A DNA stretch of 64,000 bases from an uncultured Gemmataceae bacterium (GTDB lineage Bacteria > Planctomycetota > Planctomycetia > Gemmatales > Gemmataceae): assembly GCA_937923405.1 (NCBI GenBank), contig CALDUY010000023.1, forward strand, positions 62,001-126,000. Direction: 5' to 3'. Every line of letters begins with the position of its first letter. Position 1 is the first letter of the stretch. The position numbers were made by a program, and so were the translations under genes. A model generated the notes under the pieces. The model made no database searches. It had not been told where the DNA came from and saw only the letters and a program-made list of their open reading frames with translations. Positions 52,845 to 62,426 of the stretch are shown piece after piece.

Positions 52845-55001
52845 TTAGGGAACACGTTCGATCTTGATGTTGCCGGGCAGCTGCATCGAGGCCAGATCGA
52901 CCGTAATCTCGGGTTGGGAAGAACCAAGCGATGTCCCCGGACCCGAGAAAGAGCAGCGGCGTAACACGAAGTTCGCATTCTTCTTGGCCGCCAGGGCCGA
53001 ATGCGCTGGAGCCTCGAAGCGGACGCCTACCTGACCAGCGGCTGCCGTCTTGATGGTCAACTCGCTGAACGTGATCGGGGCCTCCACCGATCCTTCCGAA
53101 TTGGAGACGACGATACCATTTTTGGTGAAATTGCGAAGTTGGAGTTTCTCCAACGTCGCGCCGGGAGACTTGCCGTATAACACCACCAGTGATTCGGCTT
53201 TGGTCGCGCCGTCGAGCGTGATGCCGCGCAGTTGAAAACCTGGACAGGAACTGAGGATTATTAGTTTAGTCTCGGCAGGGGCCTCGGCAGGAAACCGCCA
53301 GGTAATCTCCTTGCCGGGTTCGGCCTCGATGGTGATGTTTTTCTTGCTGGTCAGCGACAGATTCGCCTCGGTGATGTCGCCGGTCAACCAAATTTTGTCC
53401 CCGTCATTGATCCGCCGCAAAACGGAGGCCAGCGACGTACCGTTACCTACCAAAATCGGCTCGGCGGGTTTCGAGGGATTGCTCTTGTTCGACCCATCCG
53501 TACTGAGCAACTGCCACAGTAGAAGCATTGTGACGGGAACTAGAACGCCAGCGGCGAGGAGCAGCCACCGGAGCAGGGACTTGCGATCGTAGCGAAGTAG
53601 ATTCTGGGTCACCTGTTTGACCGAGCGAGGGATGAACAACTCCGGCGGGGCGGCGGCGACCGGGAGTGCTTCAGGGGGCGCGACGGGAGGAAGGGGCGTT
53701 TGGGGCGGTGTCGACCGAGGCGGCCCAGCAGGACGCGGTAACGGAGATACGGCAGCAGGTTTGGCCGAAGCCGACGAAGTACGTCCGCTGCCAGTCGAGG
53801 ACTGTGTTGCCGCCGGCCAAGGTCGCCGTACTGGTATCGGAGAGGTTTCCATCTGCGAGCGCGACGACGATGCGGCCGAAGACGACATCCCCGTATCGGA
53901 AAGGCTCTTCGACGCTCGGGCCGCCAGGCTGAATTGCGGCATTTCCTCCTCGGGCGGTGGCGGAATGGGAATGGTGGTCCACGGCTCCAATTCGTCGGCC
54001 AGCTCCTGCGGTGTCTGATAACGTTCGTTCTTGTCTTTGGCCATCGCCTTTTCGATGATCGCCGCCAGTTCTTGGGGCACCTCGGGACGAATACTACGGA
54101 TCGGTTTAGGCTGTCGGGTCTGATGCCAGATCAATTTCTGGGCCACCGTGCCTTCAGTGAAGGGAGTGCGCCCCGTCAGACAAAAATAGAACGTTCCTCC
54201 CAGGCTGTAGATGTCGGCGCGGATGTCGGCGGCGTGGCTGTCCAAGGCTTGCTCGGGGGCCAGGTAGTCCGCCGTTCCCAGGACGTTCTCGTCGTACTTC
54301 TTCGTCAGATCGTCGGTGTCGTCGTGAAAGAAGCGGGCCAAGCCCATGTCCAAAATTTTGACCACGCCGTGGCGGTCGACGAGGATGTTGCCTGGCTTAA
54401 TATCGCGATGCACCAGGCCCACTGTCTCATGGGCGTGTTGCAGGCCCAGGGCGGACTGTCGCATGTAGTGTGCGACCCGCAGCGGGTCCATCGGCCCAGT
54501 TTTCTTGATGATCTCCTGCAAGTTGGCCCCATCGACATGTTCCATGACGATGAAATGCAGCTTGTCATCTTCTCCGATGTCATAGGCGCGAACGATGTTG
54601 GGATGATCCAACGCTGCCACCGCCTTGGCTTCGCGGTAGAACCGCTCCAACGACGAGGAGTCGTTCACTTTGTTGGGCGGCAGCACTTTGACGGCCACTT
54701 GGCGTTTCATCAACATGTGTTCACACAGGTAGACCGTACCCATGCCGCCCGCGCCGAGCCGTTCCAGTACCTTGTACTTGCCGATGGTGAACCGCCGCCA
54801 CCGACCGGCACGGAACTGCTCTGCCTGGAAGTAGGTGATGATCCCATCCTGGACGAGTAGTTGAGCCACCCCTTCGGGAGAGGGCGGTAGTGTGCGCGAC
54901 TCGCGCAGTCGTTCGAGGTAGGTCTGCAAACGGTCGGCTTCGACGACGCCGCTTTTGCGGACCAACTCCAGAAATTCCTCGCTCGTGGTAGGCGCTGGCA
55001 T
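52845..55001 (-). CDS. membrane receptor Ser/Thr protein kinase with extracytoplasmic beta-helix
   Basis: 718 aa from ATG 55001. A planctomycete-type N-terminal helical region (TTSEEFLELVRKSGVV) precedes a complete kinase domain (about 75-345): glycine loop LGAGGMGTVY, Lys105, HRDIKPGN (198-205), DMG at 218-220 in place of DFG (common in planctomycetes), APE at 248-250. Then about 130 residues of low-complexity Pro/Ser/Ala, a membrane segment (about 480-500; LLLAAGVLVPVTMLLLWQLL), and about 215 residues with the look of a short parallel beta-helix (KIWLTGDITEANLSLTSKKN...). The outer part is a candidate sensor. First gene of a minus-strand set continuing through DHS-like and PfkB genes. Confidence 0.92.
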   Translation of the reverse strand: MPAPTTSEEFLELVRKSGVVEADRLQTYLERLRESRTLPPSPEGVAQLLVQDGIITYFQAEQFRAGRWRRFTIGKYKVLERLGAGGMGTVYLCEHMLMKRQVAVKVLPPNKVNDSSSLERFYREAKAVAALDHPNIVRAYDIGEDDKLHFIVMEHVDGANLQEIIKKTGPMDPLRVAHYMRQSALGLQHAHETVGLVHRDIKPGNILVDRHGVVKILDMGLARFFHDDTDDLTKKYDENVLGTADYLAPEQALDSHAADIRADIYSLGGTFYFCLTGRTPFTEGTVAQKLIWHQTRQPKPIRSIRPEVPQELAAIIEKAMAKDKNERYQTPQELADELEPWTTIPIPPPPEEEMPQFSLAARASKSLSDTGMSSSAASSSRSQMETSPIPVRRPWPAATQSSTGSGRTSSASAKPAAVSPLPRPAGPPRSTPPQTPLPPVAPPEALPVAAAPPELFIPRSVKQVTQNLLRYDRKSLLRWLLLAAGVLVPVTMLLLWQLLSTDGSNKSNPSKPAEPILVGNGTSLASVLRRINDGDKIWLTGDITEANLSLTSKKNITIEAEPGKEITWRFPAEAPAETKLIILSSCPGFQLRGITLDGATKAESLVVLYGKSPGATLEKLQLRNFTKNGIVVSNSEGSVEAPITFSELTIKTAAAGQVGVRFEAPAHSALAAKKNANFVLRRCSFSGPGTSLGSSQPEITVDLASMQLPGNIKIERVP

Positions 55002-55212
55002 CGAGTATCTCTTCAAGATCCCAGCTCAAGGCGCAGATGAAGATCAGCTGGGATTCAGCATAGCAAGCCATCCCCTCGATAGGTAGGGGCTATCAAGGTT
55101 CCCTATTGCGCGTCTAATTGACACCGAATCGAGTTTGACGTCCGAATCGACAACATGCAAGTAGGATTTATGAGAAAATTCGGCGATCTTGGAGTTCCTC
55201 CATCATACGTTC

Positions 55213-55920
55213 TCATTTGCCTAGGAGCAAATCGAGGGCCCAACAGCCGCGGACGTGCGGACCGGGATGGCGCAGGTGGTCGAGCAGTTCGACCTCATCG
55301 CAGCCGGCATCTTCCAAAGCGTCGGCGAGAATTGGCAAGCGTTCGAAGGCACGCTCCTCATGAATCGCCTGAGCCAGCTGTCCGATCAATCCCTGACGCC
55401 AGCCGAGCCATTCTCGCACAAACAAAATCTCTTTAGATTTCTTTGCAGAGGAATGATGCCGCACCCGATGTCGTAACGAGGCTCGCACCAGCCGCACCTG
55501 GCGAAAGGGATTGCCGAACAGTTCGCGCAACAGATCCGCCTGAGCCTTCGGGGTCGAGGGCGGACAGAGCGCCCGCGTCCGCGAGGCGGACTTTTTTTCA
55601 ACCCCAAAGACGACTCGTGCCGCCAGTGAGCGAATCTCTTCCTCCAACTCTCCCAACGGAGTTTGGTGCAACTCGATCAACGCCCCATAAAAGCGACTAT
55701 TCAACGCCGCAGAGGCGGGCCGATACCACGGATCGAGATCAGCGGCCTCCTCGGCGACCTCGACCATGTCCCGCAGCGCCGGTCGCAGCTGATCCCAGGC
55801 TTGGCGACAACAGGCGCAGACGAAGAGTCGGAGTTTGCGTTGATTGGCGAGCAACCGACGTTCCAGCCAGGCCAGCATCGCTGCTGGATCGCCGCTCGAA
55901 CACCACTCTTCTTCTGTCAT
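55213..55920 (-). CDS. Gemmata-type small conserved protein (MTEEEW family)
   Basis: 235 aa from ATG 55920, with a strong GGGAGGA six nt upstream. N-terminal RKLRLFVCACCRQAWDQL and C-terminal FERLPILADALEDAGCDEVELL with PGPHVRGCWALDLLLGK are near-invariant in a large paralogous family that I associate with Gemmata and relatives. Mostly helical, several conserved Cys (CACC) that could bind metal. No known function. Its presence is a taxonomic marker for the window. Stands alone, flanked by about 200 bp and 170 bp gaps. Confidence 0.85.
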   Translation of the reverse strand: MTEEEWCSSGDPAAMLAWLERRLLANQRKLRLFVCACCRQAWDQLRPALRDMVEVAEEAADLDPWYRPASAALNSRFYGALIELHQTPLGELEEEIRSLAARVVFGVEKKSASRTRALCPPSTPKAQADLLRELFGNPFRQVRLVRASLRHRVRHHSSAKKSKEILFVREWLGWRQGLIGQLAQAIHEERAFERLPILADALEDAGCDEVELLDHLRHPGPHVRGCWALDLLLGK

Positions 55921-56088
55921 CGGGATCCTCCCTTGGTGCATGGTGAAGTCCACGTGAAGCACCTTCTTCCGTGATTACTCGTGATCTTACCTAACCATCC
56001 ACAACGGCGGAAGACGGGTCGGTGTTGGCTTGGTAGCCTGGGTAGGGACTCTGTACAGTAACCTCATCCAGTTGTTCGGAGGGAGACT

Positions 56089-57534
56089 GTGTTCGACTGG
56101 TTGGAAACCCTGCAAATTGCATCGCTTCTAGCGATGCTGCACACCGTGATCCTGCTCACTGTCATTCCGGTGGTGTTGATCAAAAAACGCGATCCGACCG
56201 TGGCCGTCGCCTGGTCACTGGTCGTGTTGCTGACGCCGCTCTTGGGCGCGTTGCTCTTCTGGGTATTTGGCTACAACTACGTTCAGCGGCGTGTGGTCAA
56301 AAAGAAATCGCATCGCACGACGTTCCGCGCTGTCCATCCTCCGCGTCGCCGCGAAGCCACACGCGGGGCGGGACAACTCGAACAGGATCCGCACCAGCTT
56401 GCTCAGATTGCTCAGATGGTCGATGCCTTTCCGATCAGTCACGGCAATCGGGTCACGCTGTATCACGACACCGAAGCCGCTTACACAGCGATGTTAGAGG
56501 CGATTAAGGCCGCCGAACATCATGTGCATTTGCAGTTTTACATTTTCCGCGCCGACGCCACGGGTCAGCAACTGATTGAACTGTTGACGCAAAAGGCCAA
56601 AGAGGGGGTCGAGGTGCGGCTGCTATACGACGCCCTGGGGTCGTTATTCTTCTCCTGGCGGCTTCAGGGCCGGCTCAAGGCCGCTGGAGGACAGATCGAC
56701 ACGTTCTTGCCCGTTAATCCCTTCCGCTCGTGGATTCAGGTCAACCTACGCAATCACCGCAAGATTGTGGTCGTCGACGGGCGCGTCGGCTTCACCGGTG
56801 GAATGAACATCGGCGACGAGTACCTGGGCAAGTCGCGGCGATTTGGCTACTGGCGCGATGCCATGCTCAAACTCGAAGGCCCCGCCGTCGTCGGTTTACA
56901 ACGAATCTTCGTCGAAGATTGGCACTTTGCCTCGGGACAGGACGTGGACGAGGAACTGTACTTCCCCGAGATTCGTCCTCAAGGCGAGCATGTCGTTCAG
57001 GTGGTCGAGTCTGGCCCTGATCAAGAACCAAACGCGATCCGAGAAATCTACTTTGCGGCCATTCTCAGCGCCAAGAAACGCTTGTGGATCGCCTCCCCTT
57101 ACTTCGTGCCCGACAGTGGGTTACTCGATGCGTTGCGTCTGGTGCGGATGCGTGGCGTCGACGTGCGCTTCCTCGGTCTACTCAAGCCCGACCACCTGTC
57201 TACCTACTACGCGGGGCGCTACTATTGGGCCGATCTGCTCGCTTTCGGAACACGTGTCTACCAATATGCCAAGGGCATGATGCACTCCAAATTCATGATT
57301 ATCGATGATGATTGCGCGATCTTCGGCAGCGCCAATTTCGACAATCGTAGTCTTCGCTTAAATTTCGAGACGAACTGTCTGCTATACGACAAAGGGTTAG
57401 TCGCCGAGTTGGCTCAGGCTTACGAACACGACTTGTCTGAGTCCCTTCCGTTGGATCCGTGGGTCTTCAGCCAACGGCCGCTCGGCACCCGCTTGTTAGA
57501 GAACGCTTTTCGCTTGTTCTCCCCGATCTTGTGA
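56089..57534 (+). CDS. cls: cardiolipin synthase
   Basis: 481 aa from GTG 56089 (GGAGGGAG upstream). Two N-terminal membrane segments (about 10-30 and 38-60), then a phospholipase-D fold with both HKD motifs: His223/Lys225/Asp230 (NHRKIVVVD) and His399/Lys401/Asp406 (MHSKFMIID), each followed by the usual GFTGGMN and FGSANFD. Joins two phosphatidylglycerols to cardiolipin in the inner membrane. Length and layout are those of bacterial ClsA. Confidence 0.95.
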   Translation: MFDWLETLQIASLLAMLHTVILLTVIPVVLIKKRDPTVAVAWSLVVLLTPLLGALLFWVFGYNYVQRRVVKKKSHRTTFRAVHPPRRREATRGAGQLEQDPHQLAQIAQMVDAFPISHGNRVTLYHDTEAAYTAMLEAIKAAEHHVHLQFYIFRADATGQQLIELLTQKAKEGVEVRLLYDALGSLFFSWRLQGRLKAAGGQIDTFLPVNPFRSWIQVNLRNHRKIVVVDGRVGFTGGMNIGDEYLGKSRRFGYWRDAMLKLEGPAVVGLQRIFVEDWHFASGQDVDEELYFPEIRPQGEHVVQVVESGPDQEPNAIREIYFAAILSAKKRLWIASPYFVPDSGLLDALRLVRMRGVDVRFLGLLKPDHLSTYYAGRYYWADLLAFGTRVYQYAKGMMHSKFMIIDDDCAIFGSANFDNRSLRLNFETNCLLYDKGLVAELAQAYEHDLSESLPLDPWVFSQRPLGTRLLENAFRLFSPIL

Positions 57535-57549
57535 GCGAACCGCCAGTCC

Positions 57550-58125
57550 TCACTTCGCCGCTTGCTGGACGGCCTCCCGACGGAGCGTCTCGATGGTGTC
57601 GATCAGCTTCTTCAACCCCTCGGCAGTGGGAGTGCCGGCGGCGGCATAGCGATAGCGTCCTTGCGTGTCGAGTACCACGACATTCGGTACGCTCGCCGTG
57701 AACGGGAAGCGTGTCTTCATCACCTCGTCGAAGTCGAGCCAGACGGGAACGTCCGGTGAACCGTTGCGGATCTGGCCGCGAATCGCCTTGCGAACCAGGT
57801 TGGGCACTTTGCCCACCAGGGCCACTGGAATCGCTCTCACTTCGGGAGACTTGGTTCCAGCGGGTACCCCTTCTAGCGGACGGACCGGTTGCTGTCTGGC
57901 CTGTGCTGGAGGCAGTCCCTGCGCCGACGGATGAAACACGACGTGCAGTTGCTCGCCCAGTTTGCGGTTGGCTTCCGCGCTCTTGCGATCGCCGTAGATC
58001 AACACCACCACCTCGCCGCGATACTGCTTGACGTCGTGAACCTGTTCAAACTGATCTTCCAGGACCACATCCGGCACGACGAACGATTGACCAGTAAGCA
58101 GTGCAGTGAGCATCAGACCGAGCAT
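57550..58125 (-). CDS. exported-looking thioredoxin-fold protein without cysteines
   Basis: 191 aa from ATG 58125, with a strong GGAGG six nt upstream. Short hydrophobic start (MLGLMLTALLTGQSFVVPD), then a redoxin-like body: LEDQFEQVHDVKQYRGEVVVLIYGDR, VPVWLDFDEVMKTRFPFTASVPNVVVLDTQGRYRY and AAAGTPTAEGLKKLI. No Cys at all, so no redox CxxC: a YtfJ-like or structural member. The start lies inside the ABC permease gene (13-bp overlap), so translation is coupled. The longer frame to 58335 overlaps the permease and is not used. Confidence 0.78.
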   Translation of the reverse strand: MLGLMLTALLTGQSFVVPDVVLEDQFEQVHDVKQYRGEVVVLIYGDRKSAEANRKLGEQLHVVFHPSAQGLPPAQARQQPVRPLEGVPAGTKSPEVRAIPVALVGKVPNLVRKAIRGQIRNGSPDVPVWLDFDEVMKTRFPFTASVPNVVVLDTQGRYRYAAAGTPTAEGLKKLIDTIETLRREAVQQAAK

Positions 58126-59285
58126 GCAACTCCTCCTTCGGAGCGTTTCAATCGCCACCAAGCCACGGCGAGGAAGCAGAAACTGAAACCGCAGAGAATC
58201 AGGGCGCAGTGCCAGGCATCGCCTAGAGGCATTCCCTGCCAAGTAACTCCTTCCAACCCTCGGGCAGCCCAGGTCGTCGGCAGTGCCAGTGATAATCGCT
58301 GTGCCCAAGTGGGCAAGAGAAAGGCCGGCAGCCACAGCCCCCCCAGCAGCGACAGCGTCAAAATCACCAGAATTGAGATCGAGCGAGCGCGGCCTTCGTT
58401 GCCGCCCAGCGTGGCGACGAGCAACCCCGTGGCCGATGAAAGCAACGCCGCCGCCAGGGCCATTAACACGAAGCCTATCCAGGAACCAGTAATGCTAACC
58501 CCGAAGACCAGCCAGCCAAAACCGAACGTCACCAGGATTTGGGCCAGCGCGATCAATGCCGTCGACAGCGTCTTGGCCGTTAACAGCGTTCCCCAGGTGA
58601 CCGGAGCCGCTCGCAAGCGTCGCCAGATTCCCTGACGTCGTTCGCGCAGCAACAACAGGCCCGAATCCATGCCCCAAAAGAGCAGGTATTGGATCGTCAT
58701 CCCGCAGAAGCTGTGACTGAAGGAATTCTCGGCCAACGCTCCACTGGCTGGCTCGGAGCGACGAACCACCTGAAAGGGACGCTCCAGCGGCACCCTCTTT
58801 CGCAATACGGGAACCAACAACTCTTGTGCCGACTCGCGAAGCAGTAGTTCCGTCAGCACCCCCTCGACCCAACGCGCCTCCCACTGTGACCGCGGATGAT
58901 GCAACAGTTCGATCCGTGGTCGATCTGTACTGCCCGTTAATTGACTGAGGGAAAGTTGCCCCAATTCCGCCGGCAGGATCACCACGACAACATCGCTCTC
59001 ACCCACCAGGCGTCGTCGTGCCGTGGCTCGATCACACACTTGGACTCGCAGTTGCTCGCTGGCTTCCAGTGCCGAGATCACCCGCGACAGCATCCCCTGA
59101 TGCGACTCAGCAACCACTACCACCTGAGGACGAATTGGTTCCTCAGAATTACGATAAAAAATAGCTCCAAAGGCAGAGGCGAGCAGAATGGGCACGGCGA
59201 AGCACAACAGCATGCCGCGTCGATCGGTGAGGAACAACAGCAAGTCCTTCCGCGTCAGTTCCCAGAGGAGCGTCGGCTGGATCAT
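58113..59285 (-). CDS. ABC-2 type transporter permease
   Basis: 390 aa. N-terminal membrane helix (LLCFAVPILLASAFGAIFY), a periplasmic domain of about 150 residues, then five or so helices with RERRQGIWRRLRAAPVTWGTLLTAKTL, the characteristic ABC-2 permease loop (LRAxPV). It makes the membrane part of an exporter with the ATPase at 59282 (start overlaps the ATPase stop, ATGA). Cargo unknown; drug, lipid or Na+ export are typical for this class. Confidence 0.93.
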   Translation of the reverse strand: MIQPTLLWELTRKDLLLFLTDRRGMLLCFAVPILLASAFGAIFYRNSEEPIRPQVVVVAESHQGMLSRVISALEASEQLRVQVCDRATARRRLVGESDVVVVILPAELGQLSLSQLTGSTDRPRIELLHHPRSQWEARWVEGVLTELLLRESAQELLVPVLRKRVPLERPFQVVRRSEPASGALAENSFSHSFCGMTIQYLLFWGMDSGLLLLRERRQGIWRRLRAAPVTWGTLLTAKTLSTALIALAQILVTFGFGWLVFGVSITGSWIGFVLMALAAALLSSATGLLVATLGGNEGRARSISILVILTLSLLGGLWLPAFLLPTWAQRLSLALPTTWAARGLEGVTWQGMPLGDAWHCALILCGFSFCFLAVAWWRLKRSEGGVACSV

Positions 59286-60055
59286 TCGTCGCGCACACTC
59301 CTTCCGGTCAGTTCGAGGAACACCTGCTCCAACCTGGTCCTACGCCGCGTTGGCCCACCGAAACGATGTGCTCCATCTCGTCGCCAGCCCATCACTTCCG
59401 CAAGCGTGCCGCTGAGTATCAGTTGCCCTTGCTCCATAATGCCAATGCGATCGCAGAGTTGTTCGGCCTCGGCTAGATGATGCGTCGTGAACACCATCGC
59501 CGTTCCCCGATCACGCAGCTGGCGCAAACAGGCGAATACCGCCTCGCGCGACTGAATGTCTAGTCCGACAGTCGGCTCATCCAGCAACAAAAGCGACGGA
59601 GCATGCAACAGCGCACAGGCTAGATTCAGACGTCGCTGCATTCCGCCGGAATAGGTGCGAACGACTCGGTGAGCCTGATCGGTCAGTTGGACAAAGTACA
59701 ACACCTCATCGATGCGTCGCTTCAGTAACCGGCCCGATGATCCATAAAGAGATCCGAAAAGTTTTAGGTTTTGCCGAGCGGTTAAATCATCGTACAATGC
59801 AAGTTCTTGCGGCACCAACCCAAACTGTCGACGGTATTGCAGCGGGTGATCTCGTTCGAGTAACCCATTGAGTCGGACTGTCCCTTCGCTGATCGAACAA
59901 TCGCCGGCGATCGCTCCGATCGTGCTGCTTTTACCCGAACCATTTGGACCGAGCAAGCCGAAGATCTCTCCGGCTTGTACCTCTAACGACAGACCGGCGA
60001 CGGCAACCATTCCGCCGTAGCGAACCACCAGATTTTCCAGAGCCAGCACGGCCAT
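59282..60055 (-). CDS. ABC transporter ATP-binding protein (ABC-2 exporter type)
   Basis: 257 aa from ATG 60055 with GGAGAGG upstream. Walker A GPNGSGKS (36-43), Q-loop QFGLVPQELALYDDLTARQNL, signature YSGGMQRRLNLACALLHAP, Walker B LLLLDEPTVGLD, H-loop TTHH. Nearest to NodI/CcmA-like exporter ATPases. Coupled to the permease gene downstream by a 4-bp overlap. A longer frame upstream to 60187 lacks family resemblance. Confidence 0.95.
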   Translation of the reverse strand: MAVLALENLVVRYGGMVAVAGLSLEVQAGEIFGLLGPNGSGKSSTIGAIAGDCSISEGTVRLNGLLERDHPLQYRRQFGLVPQELALYDDLTARQNLKLFGSLYGSSGRLLKRRIDEVLYFVQLTDQAHRVVRTYSGGMQRRLNLACALLHAPSLLLLDEPTVGLDIQSREAVFACLRQLRDRGTAMVFTTHHLAEAEQLCDRIGIMEQGQLILSGTLAEVMGWRRDGAHRFGGPTRRRTRLEQVFLELTGRSVRDE

Positions 60056-60218
60056 GTCGAGCCTCTCCGCTCCATTTCGTCTGGAGTAGATAGCCGCGAA
60101 GGCCAACTCGACGCAAGGGCAACCTGAGCAGCTGGCAACCTGAGCGTCTGGTTCCAGGCAATCCTCGCCCCACCCGTGAAACCGCACCTCTGAAAATCAC
60201 CAGCGAATCTGCTTCGAG

Positions 60219-61163
60219 CTAGAAATTGCCCGGGATCACTTCTCCGGCGGCACGGGTACAGAGTGCGGCAAAGGTTTGCAGGCTGACTGTCTCGCGCACG
60301 AACTGAACATGGCCATCGGCGAACAGGCAGTTCACACCGCCGCTATGGAAGCTGTACGGTTCGTTATCATTGCGTCGGTTCATCGCGAAGGTGCAGCCCG
60401 CCGCTGGTGTGCAGCCCTCCAGGGAGCCGTCCCCATTGGTTCCATCGAGACTGAACGCTCCTTCGCTGTCAGCCCAGCAGATTCCCTGGTCATTGCCGAT
60501 CGACGGAACCGGCGTGCGCCCGCGATAAACGACGGGCCGTCCCCCGCACTCCAGCACCATGATCGTAGTCGATGTACCATCCGTAATGTCGGTCATCTTG
60601 ACCCGCGAGTTCCGAAACATCACAGAGAAGCGATTACCTGCGTTGTAAAACACCGGATTGATCGACGAGGGTTGCACGCCCATGATCGCCTCGTAGTCGG
60701 TAGGGGCCAGCGGTGGGTGCAATCCCGACAACGCAGGTCGCGGATTCTTGGCCACGGCGGCAGTCACCGAGCGACTCGGTGCGCTGGGGCACTGGTAGGT
60801 CTTGACCGGCGTACTGGCGGCGAGCAGGTTGGCTCCTTCCCACCAGTTCAGATTGAAATCGAAGAGCCGCTGTAGATTTTCTTGTTCGATGTAGGGCAAG
60901 GTCAGCGGACGCCAGCCCACGAATCTGCCCGCAGGATTGCCCGGTCCCGCCGTCGTCCAGCCCGACGCTGGAAAAACACCATTAGTATCGTGGAAATTAT
61001 GCAACGCCAGACCTAATTGTTTGAGATTGTTGCTGCACTGCATCCGCGCCGCCGCTTCGCGGACTTTCTGAACCGCAGGCAACAACAAACCAATCAAAAT
61101 CGCGATGATTGCTATGACCACCAATAGCTCGATCAGCGTGAATGCCCCGCGACGATGACGCAT
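60219..61163 (-). CDS. DUF1559 protein with prepilin-like N-terminus
   Basis: 314 aa from ATG 61163 with AGAGG five nt upstream. The leader [27 protein letters not shown] is a type IV prepilin/pseudopilin signal (cleavage after Gly). The body [35 protein letters not shown] and the C-terminal [19 protein letters not shown] are full DUF1559 signatures. These proteins are numerous in planctomycetes; most have unknown roles in pilus-like or secretion structures. This intact copy is a useful comparison for the interrupted one at 17623-18546. Confidence 0.93.
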   Translation of the reverse strand: MRHRRGAFTLIELLVVIAIIAILIGLLLPAVQKVREAAARMQCSNNLKQLGLALHNFHDTNGVFPASGWTTAGPGNPAGRFVGWRPLTLPYIEQENLQRLFDFNLNWWEGANLLAASTPVKTYQCPSAPSRSVTAAVAKNPRPALSGLHPPLAPTDYEAIMGVQPSSINPVFYNAGNRFSVMFRNSRVKMTDITDGTSTTIMVLECGGRPVVYRGRTPVPSIGNDQGICWADSEGAFSLDGTNGDGSLEGCTPAAGCTFAMNRRNDNEPYSFHSGGVNCLFADGHVQFVRETVSLQTFAALCTRAAGEVIPGNF

Positions 61164-61335
61164 GACAACCTCTCGCTTACTCTTCAAGGAAAGAAGGTTT
61201 CGTTCTACCTTACCCGTCCGGCAGGGATGGTCAAACAAAATCAACCAGCATCGTCGTCGATTGCTCCAGCAGTAGCCAGAGTCTGCTAGGACGTGTAGAG
61301 TGAACCAGACGATTTGAGGGGCTAGAGGCAGCGTG

Positions 61336-62373
61336 ATGAAAGTTGGTATCGTTGGCTACGCAGGCTCGGGCAAAAGCACGGTGTTTCACTGGCTCACAGG
61401 AGTGAAGCCAGACCCGGCCAAAGCACAACACGGTCAGACGGGGGTTGCGCGCATCCCCGATCCGCGACTCGATTGGCTCTCGGAGTTGTTCCAGCCCAAA
61501 AAGACCACCGCCGCGACTCTCGATTTTCTCGACACTCCTGGACTGATGCCGACTGAGCGTCGCGACAATCCCCGTCGGCTGGGCGTGCTGCGCGAAGGCG
61601 GCGGCTTGGTCGTCGTGCTGAACGGCTACTCCGAAAGCGACCTGGCCGGCCAGCTCAAACGCTTCCGCGATGAACTCATCTTCGCCGATCTGGAGATCGT
61701 CACCAACCGCATCAGTCGGCTGGAAGATCAGCTGAAAAAGGCACGCCCCGCCAAGGAAAAAGAACTACAACAGGCCGAACTGGAGCTGCTGCGACGCATT
61801 AACGCCACCTTCGAGCAAGAGCGGACGCCGGCCTCGTTGAGACTGCGAGACGACGAAGAGAAGCTGATTCGCAGTTTTCAATTGCTCACCCTTAAGCCGG
61901 AACTCGTTCTGGTCAACTGCGGCGACGAGACCTTGAAGCAGCCGTTGCCCGCCGACTTGCTCGCCTTGGCCCCGACGGCAATCAAGGCCGCTCCGAAGTT
62001 GGAGATGGAACTAACCGAACTACCCGAGGAGGATCGGCTGCTGTTCATGGAGGAGATGGGACTGCCGGGATTTCAGCGCGATGAGATCCTCCGCTCTATT
62101 TTCGCTGCCATGGGCCAGATTGTCTTCTTCACCGTCGGCGAGGACGAGTGCCGCGCTTGGCCCATACCCACGGGCGGCGATGCTGTCGTCGGAGCTGGCT
62201 GCATCCATACTGATCTGGCCAAAACCTTCGTCCGTGCCGAGGTCGTCAGCTACGATGATTTTCGACGTACCGGATCGATGAAAGAGGCTAAACAGCAGGG
62301 CGTCTATCGTCTAGAAGGAAAGACCTACCAGGTTAAGGATGGCGACATCATGCACATTCTCGCGTCGGGCTGA
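61336..62373 (+). CDS. YchF/Obg-family GTPase-like protein, divergent
   Basis: 345 aa from ATG 61336 (AGAGG seven nt upstream; GTG 61333 also possible). G1 loop GYAGSGKST (7-15; usually GxPNVGKST), G3 DTPGL, a coiled coil ([23 protein letters not shown]) and the C-terminal DUF933/TGS-like domain ([28 protein letters not shown]). Where YchF has NVxE it has NCGDE. It belongs near YchF, which binds ATP or GTP and associates with ribosomes, but the G motifs differ, so nucleotide preference is open. Stands alone. Confidence 0.85.
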   Translation: MKVGIVGYAGSGKSTVFHWLTGVKPDPAKAQHGQTGVARIPDPRLDWLSELFQPKKTTAATLDFLDTPGLMPTERRDNPRRLGVLREGGGLVVVLNGYSESDLAGQLKRFRDELIFADLEIVTNRISRLEDQLKKARPAKEKELQQAELELLRRINATFEQERTPASLRLRDDEEKLIRSFQLLTLKPELVLVNCGDETLKQPLPADLLALAPTAIKAAPKLEMELTELPEEDRLLFMEEMGLPGFQRDEILRSIFAAMGQIVFFTVGEDECRAWPIPTGGDAVVGAGCIHTDLAKTFVRAEVVSYDDFRRTGSMKEAKQQGVYRLEGKTYQVKDGDIMHILASG

Positions 62374-62426
62374 GCCGACACAATACGCTTTTCCGTCCAC
62401 GATTCTTCCAACCGCGAGCCGCCTGC

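Noticed and set aside
53934..54860. 308-aa plus-strand frame opposite the Ser/Thr kinase
   Set aside because: Antisense shadow of the kinase domain with His/Gln/Val-rich random composition.
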